Shown: in pieces, positions 22,242 through 34,700 of the stretch | How positions within the stretch are numbered: the stretch's first letter is position 1 | Layout: every line of letters begins with the position of its first letter | Assembly: GCF_963678635.1 (NCBI RefSeq) | Contig: NC_087062.1 | Span: 4,764,193-4,828,192 of the forward strand | Reading direction: 5' to 3' | Length of the DNA stretch: 64,000 nucleotides | DNA from: Symsagittifera roscoffensis | Lineage: Eukaryota > Xenacoelomorpha > Acoela > Convolutidae | Notes under the pieces: generated by a model | The model's database searches: none | What the model saw: only the letters and a program-made list of their open reading frames with translations | What the model was told of the DNA's origin: nothing | Program-made: the position numbers and the translations under genes

Positions 22242-22722
22242 ATGTGGAAATACCGCGATTCCATTGAAAGCAATACAAAAGTAAACAATAACACCAACAA
22301 CAATAGCAACAACAACAGCAATCGAAACCCAAATGTTCGCAATAATGGCGCTATCAGCAGTGAAATCAAAAACAACAACGGCACTGCAAATAGTCAGTCG
22401 AATACACCAGCTGGAAAAAGATCGTCTCAATTTACCGCCGCTACTTTTTCGTCCAGCGACACAGAGTTCTGGTTGAACCAGCAACGTGAAAAGAAATTCC
22501 AGAAAAACTCGTTTTCATCGAAAGCCGGTAGAAGTAGCAAAAAAGGGTCTGAGTCATCAAACGACACTGCTTACTGGGTGAATCAGAAGCGAGACCAGAG
22601 AAAGCAGTCCAACCAGAGTTCGGTTGTGTTTGCTAACAAGAAGTCATCACTGCCGGTTGCCAAAGGCTTCAATGCCAACTCTTCAAATGTTTCGAAGCAG
22701 CCGGACACTTCAACGCAAGCAG
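22242..22722 (+). CDS. Exon A, left: Asn-rich start and two DT-x-W motifs
   Basis: The exon is taken from the ATG of MWKYRDSIESNTK to the donor GCAG|GTATGA, ending in phase 1. Third-position changes between the arms (GAT/GAC, ATT/ATC) start right after this ATG and support coding there. An alternative start is an acceptor AG at 22,269-22,270. The Asn tract comes from an imperfect AAC/CAA microsatellite that differs in length on the right. Residues around 85 and 120 carry DTEFW and DTAYW. Confidence 0.65.
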
Positions 22723-25700
22723 GTATGAATGTATAAAGGGCTCTTGTTTTTTTTCACACCCCCTTCCGATTTTCAAGTTTTCGCAATTTTAAAAGACATT
22801 TATTATTGCTGAATGCCTGATGTTACGATGCAAGGTAAAAAAAATTTGGTTTACAATTGTATGTTTTGTTTACAATGCCAAGATTCACTGCATAGTAACA
22901 ACATTAAAAAAGTTTTTCAAATTTCAACCAGCTGATTTAGGATTCCGACCCCCTGCTGACTCAAAGCCCCCATTGTACTATTTTGAGATATCCATTGTTG
23001 GCTCACTAGCCCTAAAATATTTCTAAATGCGTTTTCGTGGCCAAATAATGCTAATTGTGAGGGGGAGCGCGCGCCAAAAAAAACGCATTTTTTTGACAAA
23101 AACTTACAAAAAGTGCCTAAAACGCCTTTTTTGGCCGGCTTATTCAAAAACTTGCCTGCGGAACAGACAACTTGGTCAAAATATAATGATTTGAGAAGGC
23201 TCAGAAAATCAATTTGGTCGACAAAATTTTTGATGTTTTTTTTTGAAAAAATCCTAGATCCGCCCCTGAATAGAATTTTAGCCCCTCCAGGCTTTTTTCC
23301 ACTCCCCCAATTTGGAAAAATGGAAAAACCCCAGGGTTCTTCCAAATTTTTTTAAGAAATTTCTAAATTTTTAGAAAAATCAGTTGTTAGATTCATTGAC
23401 TGTTTTTGAAACTCTTTGACTTTTCTCGAAAACTACACACCCAAATTGAGATCTTGGGTTCAATCAAAAGAAAATGTTGAATGAAACTCACCAGAATAAA
23501 CAGCGACGTAACTTTTGTTTAAAAAATTATATCCTTCGGAAAAATCAATGTTTTGATTTCTTGTGAGTTTTTTGAACTTTTTAACTCTTTTCGAAAACTA
23601 CTCAGCCGAAGCTGATATCAAGGGTTTAATCGAGGCAACAGGTTGTGGGAAACCTCTGTAATTAAGCGAATGCGCTTTAAAAATTTACTAAAAAGGCTGT
23701 GTCTTTAGGAATTTTCTAAAGGCTCAAAAACATCATTCTTCATTATATTACAGAAACAAATAAAGTTTTGGGTGAAAGCCCCTTTTTTGAAAATATCAAA
23801 AAAAAAATTACATTGTAAGCTAAAATTCAAAAAAAAACAAAGAAAGAGTTGCAAAAAAGAACCAAAACGTGCAAATGTGGGAGTGGAAGATAACTTAATG
23901 GCTCCTTTACCGTCACCCCCCGTTTATTCGAATGTTATTTTGAAAAATTGAAGGTCGCCATAATGCAATGAATCATGGCATGGTGAATCAACTAACATTT
24001 TTGAATAGATGTATTTTTCATATCTTATGTCGTAACTTCACGTTTTTATCAAAAATGACAGGTAAAGCAACTATGGCAATGGGGTTGGTGTTTTTTTTGG
24101 GATTGATGGTTTTTTCAAATTTTTTGACCGCTTTCATGTTTTGGTGTAGAACACATTGATATAATATTGACAGTGGCAACTTCTAAAGATAGTGGCAAAA
24201 AGTATTCAATAAAGATCTGTCCTTTTGATTCGCAATTCTTATGGAAATAGCCAGGATTAAATTGAGTTTAAAAAGTGAGTTTAGGTCCGGGTGGCCTTCT
24301 CATAGAGTAATTTCAGATAAGGAACACCATCTGTTCCTCCCACTATCATTTTTTTGGCCGGATAAATTTGGCAACTTCTTATTCTGATATCAATCTTAAC
24401 CTTACTTTTACATTTCCTAGTCTCAATGGATCTAGTATATACTGGTATTCTTGTGAGGTTAAAGGAGAGAAAGAGGCAACTGATTTCTAAGCTGTATTAT
24501 ATTTTCTCTGGTTCAAACTATGAATATATCATAAGTTATAGTACTGAATTGCGCTTGGTTAGTTCTTAACTTTTTAAAATGATAAGTATCATGTTATATA
24601 ATAAATACTTTAAATCAGGGGCGGGTCTAGAAATTTGTTGGGGAGGGGGCTGATTTTCAAAAAAAAACCAAAAATTTTCTTGGCTTTTTTTAGGCCGACC
24701 AAATTGATTTTCCGAGCTCTCCCAAAGCCTTAAAAAGACTCGTTTCTGGTAACGCAGTCGAAATTTTAAAAAGCAGATCAAGAAAGGCGTTTTTAAGCAC
24801 TTTTTGGAAAATTTCGACCATAAAATTGGCGCGCGCTCCCCACTCAAAGTTAATATATATTGGCGCCCAAGGTGCCTTTAGAAAATTTTTACGGTTCGTC
24901 ACCAAATATGGATATCTCAAAATAGTAAAATGGGGGACCCTTTGGGTCGGTAGGGGTCGAATCCCTGAGGGGGAGAGAAAAAGGCGTCCCCCCCCCTAAA
25001 TCAGCCCTTGCTTTAAATACCTGTTTTTAACTGGTTCCAAAAGCATTAAAATTTATGCTTGCTTTATTCAGATTCCTAATTATCGCCACAGATAGAAATC
25101 AACCCTGAGTAAAACAAGAGTAGACACTCCATCGTTTTTGTTATTTCAGACCTAAAAGTTCAATTTCATATTGCTCTGACTACCAGGCCGAAAGGTCAGT
25201 AAACCAAACATAGGATACTTTTAAAAACCAGCCAAAAAAATAGTATAGCGTTGCAACATAACAACAGTTGATATACAATTTTTAGGTAAAATTGATACAA
25301 ATTTGGTTCTATAATAAACCGGTTTGTAGATATGGCAGTTTTTTGAAAAAAGGTCAGTGAAGACAGTTATCATACATCTAGGCTGGTAACTCTTTGAAAA
25401 GTCCTTTCGTTAAATAGTTTTCCTTAAATAGTTTTCAGAAATTGGGCACATCTAAGCAATTGATTATGATCGTTTTGTTATTCAACAAATGGTAAAAAAG
25501 GACTATATTACATCTAAGCAGGGGCGGATTTATGGGGGGGTGCGGCGTTGAAAATTTAGCCCAAAATAGGGGAAAACAGTGTTTGGGAGAGCTCAAAAAA
25601 TCAATTTGGTCGACCTAAAAAAAAGGTCGTCAAATTTTTCAAAATTTTTTTGAAAATCCTAGATCTGCCTCTGCATCTAAGTATAAATTTAAAAACTTGC

Positions 25701-28700
25701 TTACGCTGGTGCATCTTTAACCGACTGATAATGCATAGCCATTTATTATGCAAAAATGTCAGCGGCGATTTGATCACTCTCAGAAATCATTCCAAATAGA
25801 AATGAGGCAATCTTATTGATCTAAATTATGTGACCTTGAATGCAAAACAGCACATCTTAATTGGCGTTGCGTGTGAAAAAAGTTTTTGAAATTGATCTTC
25901 TTTTTCTTCAAAAACTCCAGCGGGCACATCGAAAGGCAGTCGGAACATTCAGGGCTTTGCCTTGAAACAAGCTCTCTTGTTGACCTGAATTCAAAACAAA
26001 GGGGTGCAATATTTGTGTTTGATGAGACTTTTTCTTCAAAGGTATTTTGACTTATAATTTAGCCATTTTTGGAGGGATTTTAAAAGGATGTTGGAGGGTG
26101 GCGTTTAAGAAAATAAAAAAGGATGAATTTCAGATAAGGAACCCCATCTGTTGCTCCCACTATCTTATTTTTGGCCGGATAAATTTGGCAACTTTTTATT
26201 CTTATATCAATCTTAATCTCACTTTTACCTTTCCTAGTCTCAATAGACCTAGTATATACTGGTATTCTTGTGAGGTTAAAGGAGAGAAAGAGGAAACTGA
26301 TTTCTAAGCTGTATTATATTTTCTCTGGTTCAAACTATGAATATATCATAAGTTTTAGTACTGGATCGCGCTTGGTTAGTTCTCAATTTTTTAAAGTGAT
26401 AAGTATCAAGTAATATAACAATTACTTTAAATCAGGGGCGGCTGGGTCTAGGAAATTGTTGGGGGGCTGATTTTCAAAAACAAAAATCAAAAATTTAAAA
26501 TTTTGTAGATTTTTTTTAGGCCGACCAAATTGATTTTCCGAGCTCTCCCAAAGCCTTAAAAAAACTCGTTTCTTGTAACGCAGTCGAAAGTTTAAAAAGC
26601 AGATCAAGAAAGGCGTTTTTAAGCACTTTTTGGAAAATTTCGACCATAAAATTGGCGCGCGCTCCCCACTCAAAGTTAATATATATTGGCGCCCAAGGTG
26701 CCTTTAGAAAATTTTTACGGTTCGTCACCAAATATGGATATCTCAAAATAGTAAAATGGGGGACCCTTTGGGTCGGTAGGGGTCGAATCCCTGAGGGGGA
26801 GAGAAAAAGGCGTCCCCCCCTAAATCAGCCCTTGCTTTATATACCTGTTTTTAACTGGTTCCAAAAGCATTAAAATTTATGCTTGCTTTATTAAGATTCC
26901 TAATTATCGCCACAGATAGAAGTCAACCCTGAGTAAAACAAGAGTAGACACTCCATCGTTTTTGTTATTTCAGACCTAAAAGTTCAATTTCATATTGCTC
27001 TGACTACCAGGCCGAAGGGTCAGTAAACCAAACATAGGATACTTTTAAAAACCAGCCAAAAAAATAGTATAGCGTTGCAACTTAACAACAGTTGATATAC
27101 AATTTTTAGGTAAAATTGATACAAATTTGGTTCTATAATAAACCGGTTTGTAGATATGGCAGTTTTTTGAAAAAAGGTCAGTGAAGACAGTTATCATACA
27201 TCTAGACTGGTAACTCTTTGAAAAGTCCTTTCGTTAAATAGTTTTCAGAAATTGGGCACATCTAAGCAATCGATTATGATCGTTTTAATATTCAGCAAAT
27301 GGTAAAAAAGGACTATATTACATCTAAGCAGGGGCGGATTTATGGGGGGGGGGGTGCGGCGTTGAAAATTTAGCCCAAAATAGGGGAAAACAGTGTTTGG
27401 GAGAGCTCAAAAAATCAATTTGGTCGACCTAAAAAAAAGGTCGTCAAAAATTTCAAAATTTTTTTGAAAATCCTAAATCTGCCTCTGCATCTAAGTATAA
27501 ATTTAAAAACTTGCTTATGCTGGTGCATCTTTTACCGACTGATAATGCATAGCCATTTATTATGTAAAAATGTCAGCGGCGATCTGATCACTCTCAGAAA
27601 TCATTCCAAATAGAAATGAGGCAATCTTATTGATCTAATTTATGTGACATTGAATGCAAAACAGCACATCTTAATTGGCGTTGCGTGTGAAAAAAGTTGT
27701 TGAAATTGATCATCTTTTTCTTCCAAAACTCCAGCGGGCACATCGAAAGGCAGTCGGAACATTCAGGGCTTTGCTTGAAACAAGCTCTCTTGTTGACCTG
27801 AATTCAAAACAAAGGGGTGCAATATTTGTGTTTGATGAGACTTTTTCTTCAAAGGTATTTTGACTTATAATTTAGCCATTTTTGGAGGGATTTTAAAAGG
27901 ATGTTGGAGGGTGGCGTTTAAGAAAATAAAAAAGGATGAATTTCAGATAAGGAACCCCATCTGTTGCTCCCACTATCTTATTTTTGGCCGGATAAATTTG
28001 GCAACTTTTTATTCTTATATCAATCTTAATCTTACTTTTACCTTTCCTAGTCTCAATAGACCTAGTATATACTGGTATTCTTGTGAGGTTAAAGGAGAGA
28101 AAGTGGAAACTGATTTCTAAGCTGTATTATATTTTCTCTGGTTCAAACTATGAATATATCATAAGTTTTAGTACTGGATCGCGCTTGGTTAGTTCTCAAT
28201 TTTTTAAAGTGATAAGTATCAAGTAATATAACAAATACTTTAAATCAGGGGCGGCTGGGTCTAGGAAATTGTTGGGGGGCTGATTTTCAAAAACAAAAAT
28301 CAAAAATTTTGTAGATTTTTTTTTAGGCCGACCAAATTGATTTTCCGAGCTCTCCCAAAGCCTTAAAAAGACTCGTTTCTGGTAACGCAGTCGAAATTTT
28401 AAAAAGCAGATCAAGAAAGGCGTTTTTAAGCACTTTTTGGAAAATTTCGACCATAAAATTGGCGCGCGCTCCCCACTCAAAGTTAATATATATTGGCGCC
28501 CAAGGTGCCTTTAGAAAATTTTTACGGCTCGCCACCAAATATGGATATCTCAAAATAGTAAAATGGGGGACCCTTTGGGTCGGTAGGGGTCGAATCCCTG
28601 AGGGGGAGAGAAAAAGGCGCCCCCCCCCCCTAAATCAGCCCATGCTTTATATACCTGTTTTTAACTGGTTCCAAAAGCATTAAAATTTATGCTTGCTTTA

Positions 28701-31700
28701 TTAAGATTCCTCATTATCGCCACAGATAGAAATCAACCCTGAGTAAAACAAGATTAGACACTCCATCGTTTTTGTTATTTCAGACCTAAAAGTTCAATTT
28801 CATATTGCTCTGACTACCAGGCCGAAGGGTCAGTAAACCAAACATAGGATACTTTTAAAAACCAGCCAAAAAAATAGTATAGCGTTGCAACTTAACAACA
28901 GTTGATATACAATTTTTAGGTAAAATTGATACAAATTTGGTTCTATAATAAACCGGTTTGTAGATATGGCAGTTTTTTGAAAAAAGGTCAGTGAAGACAG
29001 TTATCATACATCTAGACTGGTAACTCTTTGAAAAGTCCTTTCGTTAAATAGTTTTCCTTAAATAGTTTTCAGAAATTGGGCACATCTAAGCAATTGATTA
29101 TGATCGTTTTGTTATTCAACAAATGGTAAAAAAGGACTATATTACATCTAAGCAGGGGCGGATTTATGGGGGGGTGCGGCGTTGAAAATTTAGCCCAAAA
29201 TAGGGGAAAACAGTGTTTGGGAGAGCTCAAAAAATCAATTTGGTCGACCTAAAAAAAAGGTCGTCAAAATTTTCAAAATTTTTTTGAAAATCCTAAATCT
29301 GCCTCTGCATCTAAGTATAAATTTAAAAACTAGCTTATGCTGGTGCATCTTTTACCGACTGATAATGCATAGCCATTTATTATGTAAAAATGTCAGCGGC
29401 GATCTGATCACTCTCAGAAATCATTCCAAATAGAAATGAGGCAATCTTATTGATCTAATTTATGTGACATTGAATCAAAACAGCACATCTTAATTGGCGT
29501 TGCGTGTGAAAAAAGTTTTTGAAATTGATCTTCTTTTTCTTCAAAAACTCCAGCGGGCACATCGAAAGGCAGTCGGAACATTCAGGGCTTTGCCTTGAAA
29601 CAAGCTCTCTTGTTGACCTGAATTCAAAACAAAGGGGTGCAATATTTGTGTTTGATGAGACTTTTTCTTCAAAGGTATTTTGACTTATAATTTAGCCATT
29701 TTTGGAGGGATTTTAAAAGGATGTTGGAGGGTGGCGTTTAAGAAAAGAAAAAAGGATGAATTTCAGATAAGGAACCCCATCTGTTGCTCCCACTATCTTA
29801 TTTTTGGCCGGATAAATTTGGCAACTTTTTATTCTTATATCAATCTTAATCTTACTTTTACCTTTCCTAGTCTCAATAGACCTAGTATATACTGGTATTC
29901 CTGTGAGGTTAAAGGAGAGAAAGAGGAAACTGATTTCTAAGCTGTATTATATTTTCTCTGGTTCAAACTATGAGTATATCATAAGTTTTAGTACTGGATC
30001 GCGCTTGGTTAGTTCTTAATTTTTTAAAGTGATAAGTATCAAGTAATATAACAAATACTTTAAATCAGGGGCGGCTGGGTCTAGGAAATTGTTGGGGGGC
30101 TGATTTTCAAAAACAAAAATCAAAAATTTTGTAGTTTTTTTTTAGGCCGACCAAATTGATTTTCCGAGCTCTCCCAAAGCCTTAAAAAGACTCTTTTTTG
30201 GTAAAGCAGGCGAAATTTTAAAAAAACAGATCAAGAAAGGCGTTTTTAAGCACTTTTGGAAAATTTCGTCCAGAAAATTGGCGCGCGCTCCCAACTCAAA
30301 GTTAGTATAAATTGGCGCCCTAGGTGCCTTTAGAAAATTTTTACGGTTCGTCACCAAATATGGATATCTCAAAATAGTAAAAAGGGGGACCCTTTGGGTC
30401 GGTAGGGGTCGAATCCCTGAGGGGGAGAGAAAAAAGGTGTCCGCTCCCCCCCCCCCTAAATCAGCCCTTGCTTTAAATACTTGTTTTCAACTGGTTCCAA
30501 AAGCATTAAAATTTATGCTTGCTTTATTAAGATTCCTAATTATCGCCACAGATAGAAATCAACCCTGAGTAAAACAAGAGCAGACACTCCATCGTTTTTG
30601 TTATTTCAGCCCTAAAAGTTCAATATCATATTGCTCTGACTACCAGGCCGAAAGGTCAGTAAACCAAACATAGGATACTTTTGAAAACCAGCCAAAAAAA
30701 ATAGTATAGCGTTGCAACTTAAAAACAGTTGATATACAATTTTTAGGTAAAATTGATACAAATTTGGTTCTATAATATACCGGTTTGTAGATATGGCAGT
30801 TTTTTGAAAAAAGGCCAGTGAAGAGACTTATCATACATCTAGACTGGTAACTCTTTGAAAAGTCCTTTCATTAAATAGTTTTCCTTAAATAGTTTTCAGA
30901 AATTGGGCACATCTAAGCAATCGATTATGATCGTTTTGTTATTCAACAAATATTAAAAAAAGAACTAAATTACATCTAAGCAGGGGCGGATTTAGGGGGG
31001 GTGCGGCGTTGAAAATTTAGCCCAAAATAGGGGAAAACAGTGTTTGGGAAAGCTCAAAAAATCAATTTGGTCGACCTAAAAAAAAGGTCGTCAAAATTTT
31101 CAAAATTTTTTTGAAAATCCTAGATCTGCCTCTGCATCTAAGTATAAATTTAAAAACTTGCTTATGCTGGTGCATCTATAACCGACTGATCATGCATAGC
31201 CATTTATTATGCAAAAATGTCAGCGGCGATTTGATCACTCTCAGAAATCATTCCAAATAGAAATAAGGCAATCTTATTGATCTAATTTATGTGATATTGA
31301 ATGCAAAACAGCACATCCTAATTGGCGTTGCGTGTGAAAAAAGTTTTTAAAATTTATCTTCTTTTCTTCAGCGGGCACATCGAAAGGCAGTCGGAACATT
31401 CAGGGCTTTGCCTTGAAACAAGCTCTCTTGTTGACCTGAATTCAAAACAAAGGGGTGCAATATTTGTGTTTGATGAGTTTTTTCTTCAAAGGTATTTTGA
31501 CTTTTAATTTAACCATTTTTGGAGGGATTTTAAAAGGATGTTGGAGGGTGGCGTTTAAGAAAATAAAGAAGGATGAAAACAATAGAACTGCAACTGCATT
31601 GAAGGATCCTAAAAGTTCACACGTTTTGGGACTGCTCAGCTTCCCTGAGCTCGAATGTTAAAAAAAAAACATTTCGCCTGCTATCTTTTTTGGTAAAATT

Positions 31701-34700
31701 TTAGGTGTTTGAAAGTTGCCAAAATTGTAATATTCTGACAAATTTGTGTGCTTAGACGACTTTATATATGATGCTGAAAGCGTAATTCAAATCATTCTGC
31801 TCGCAGGATTGTTTCGCCTTCCAATTGGCTCCTAAATTGATTGATGTTAAATAATTGTTCATATTGTTTCCACGGACGACCCATGTTCAACATTTTATTT
31901 TTTTGGGTTTTTAGGGTGCAAAAAAACTGTTCAAAACTAAGACATTGTAAAATTTTTAACCAAAAATTAAGATAAATCAAAGGGTATGAGAGCAGCATTG
32001 TTTCACTAAAAATTGTTTTAGTTTGATGATGAGCTGTCAATTTGCTGGAAAAACCACCCAACAATCAAACCCTTTCATGAACAAAACGAGTATTTCTTAA
32101 TTCAACTTTTTCACAAGGAAGATTTTGAAAATAGACGAAAAAATGTGTTCTTCCGGATAACGAAGGCAATACAGAATTTTCCATCTGGTCATGTGTACCT
32201 TTGAAAAAATATATTAAAATGTTAGCATTAAAAATATCGGATGGTTTTCAGAAAGATATCATATTAAAGCTTTTTTGAGCGTGATTCGTGCTGCATCGAA
32301 TTTTTCCTTGTTTCTTGAAATTACGGCTCAAAGTTTGTGGGTTTAGTGTCAATCAAAGCAAAAGTGGGCAAATTTGGTTTTGACACGTTGCAGTTTTGTG
32401 TAAAATCGACAAAATTTCAAGTTGCTGAGGTGTTTCTGATGATCAAGAATTAAACGCTACTCGGTTTGAATAGATCTATTTTTAACAATGCTGAAAATGC
32501 TTCAAATCTAAAATGCAAGTTCAAGACATCAGAAAATTACTTCACGCCAAAATAGATCTAATTAAAACCGAGTAGTTTTCTAAACAGCTCCAAAATAATC
32601 ATCAAATTTTTAAAATCTTCAGCATCAAACTATCAATGAGCCAACCCATTAAGCTAAAATGTTAAGCCAATCCTTTCCAAAATTTTGTTCAGACTCAGAT
32701 AGAAAACTTTTTTTTATGTTTCATTTCATTTAGGTTCCGAATCTTCAAGCGGTGACACCGATTACTGGCTGCACCAACTGGACCAGAAAAGAGCCACACA
32801 AAAATCCACAAATGCAGAGCCAGAAGTCAAAGTGTACAGCATGTATGGACTCCAGGGTCAATTAGTGTCCACTTATGGGGCCACGATCGACCCGACAACA
32901 ACGGGCTCTAGTAAGTCATCATCCGGGGCGACGACAACAAACACGACTGAATTTTGGGCAACAGCGAACGAACGAACTAAAAGTAAATTTGAAAAGGATT
33001 CGGCAGTTCCGATCAATATCTCGGACGCGGCTGAAAGTCGGACAGTTACGGCGCCAACTAGTCCTCCGCCTGCTCAGCAAATCAATCCAAAACAGGGTCG
33101 GAATGTCGGAAACTTTAAGTTATAATAACAGTTATTACTCTTAGATAGGTTGAATCAATTTCGTGGTTATCAGCTTCATCAAACAAAACCTTTTTTTTAT
33201 TTTTTATTTGTTTTCTGTAGAATTGTATTATTTTTCGCACCAAAGTTATCGATTTTAGCTTTCGACTTTTCAGCGTTTGGATGGTCTTAACCATATGTAA
33301 TTGTAAGAGCAGATCTTTGATCAAACAAAATTTCTCGACAACAATAAACAACACCAGTAAAGAACACCAATAAAATGGGAAAAAGCTATCGAAATGTATA
33401 TAATATACAATTTGTTCTGACTCTGTTTTTGTTTACAAATTAGACATTTTGTTTGTTGAATACAACAAGAAAAAACTAGACGATGATATACACTACGACA
33501 AGATCCACTGGTGCGAGTCGGACAACGATTCAACGTCCACCACGACTCCGGTCGGTATCTCCGGACTTCAAAGCGCCGACGGGAGCAGCAGTCGGATGCT
33601 GGATAGCGACAGTAGGAATAAGTCCAGGGTCAACAGCTGGGCGCCTCCGGACTTCCCGCCGCTCGCTGGTGGTTCACACGAGTATTCAGAGGTGAATAAC
33701 AAGAATCGACTTGGGAAGAGTTCGAAGGGAGCTCCGATTCCAGAAATGCGAGAGAGGGAAGAACATTACCTGAACGTGAGTATGCAAATTAAAAATGAAA
33801 AAATGAAGGTCATTCTCGCAAACAAAATTGTTTAAAAACTCCGAAGAAATTTAAGCTTCAAAAACACAAAAGTGAAGTTTCTGATAGTTTTCAATAAAAA
33901 AGCTACCTACAAATTTTTATTTAGGTTTCATAATTTTTTGAAAATTTTGAAAAACAGGCAATAAATCTGAGGTTGTAATTTTATTTGAAAAGGTTGCCAA
34001 GAAGCTAAAAGTTAAAATATAGAAATAAAACTCCAGGAAAATTGGTTCACAATATATAATACCTTAATAATAGTTTCCGTCATTCCTCGAACTGCATAAG
34101 TGCAAACAGCCGAAGTTCCAGTTGACAGAGCAAAACTGACAGCTTCAAATGTTAAAACTCACACAGTCCAAGATTTGCCCATGATCGACGAACGAGTATC
34201 CGAGCTCCACTACAACGCCACCTCTCAAGCGAGTCCAAGCCCAAAACCATCCAGCGAACCTCGCGAAAACAGTTACGAAATGGGCCCTAGTGATCCAGGA
34301 GCGACTGTGACGATAAGCTTCGCCGACGAGAAAAGTACCAACGTTCCGAGCGAATTAACGACAGGAAATGATTATGTAACATGTGTTCCAGAACAGCCCT
34401 CGGGTTCAAGTCAAGAAGCGTCGTATTATTCGGCTAAGAGCACAGAATACTTAAATCGGACGGATGCACGTGACTTGATCAGCCAACCACAGGGAACTGT
34501 GGAGATTCTAACTGCATCTAGTACCACTGAAGGAGCGATCATTCTGGGTAAAAATTTGAAATGCTGTTCTTTTTGGTAACGGTAGTCATAACGAAATAGC
34601 TATAAAAGCGTTTTTTTTAGAAAAAAAAGAGAAAAAATGTATTTTCCTGTCGCGTAAAAAAAGTTAGCGTTCAAAAAGTACTATCGATGAAATATGAGTT

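Larger units (their letters stand above)
24310..31577. repeat. Four-copy 1.8-kb tandem array inside intron A-B
   Basis: The units are 24,310-26,126, 26,127-27,939, 27,940-29,759 and 29,760-31,577 (1817, 1813, 1820 and about 1818 bases). All four share the same start ATTTCAGATAAGG and end GGATGAA, and they are very similar overall. Every unit contains a long and a short CAGGGGCGGA-family element at the same places. The right arm has one unit (about 46,640-48,225). Recurrent open stretches of 74-94 codons in the array come from these repeats and are not genes. Confidence 0.92.

Noticed and set aside
22130-22484. Hydrophobic Leu/Val-rich minus-strand frames opposite exon A
   Set aside because: These are antisense readings of an AAC/CAA-rich coding tract. 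The plus-strand frame has conserved splice sites and third-position substitutions; these do not.
24566-28683. Recurring 74-94-codon open frames in the 1.8-kb array
   Set aside because: They are repeats of the unit and its embedded MITE, with frame-changing differences between units and no start or splice context.
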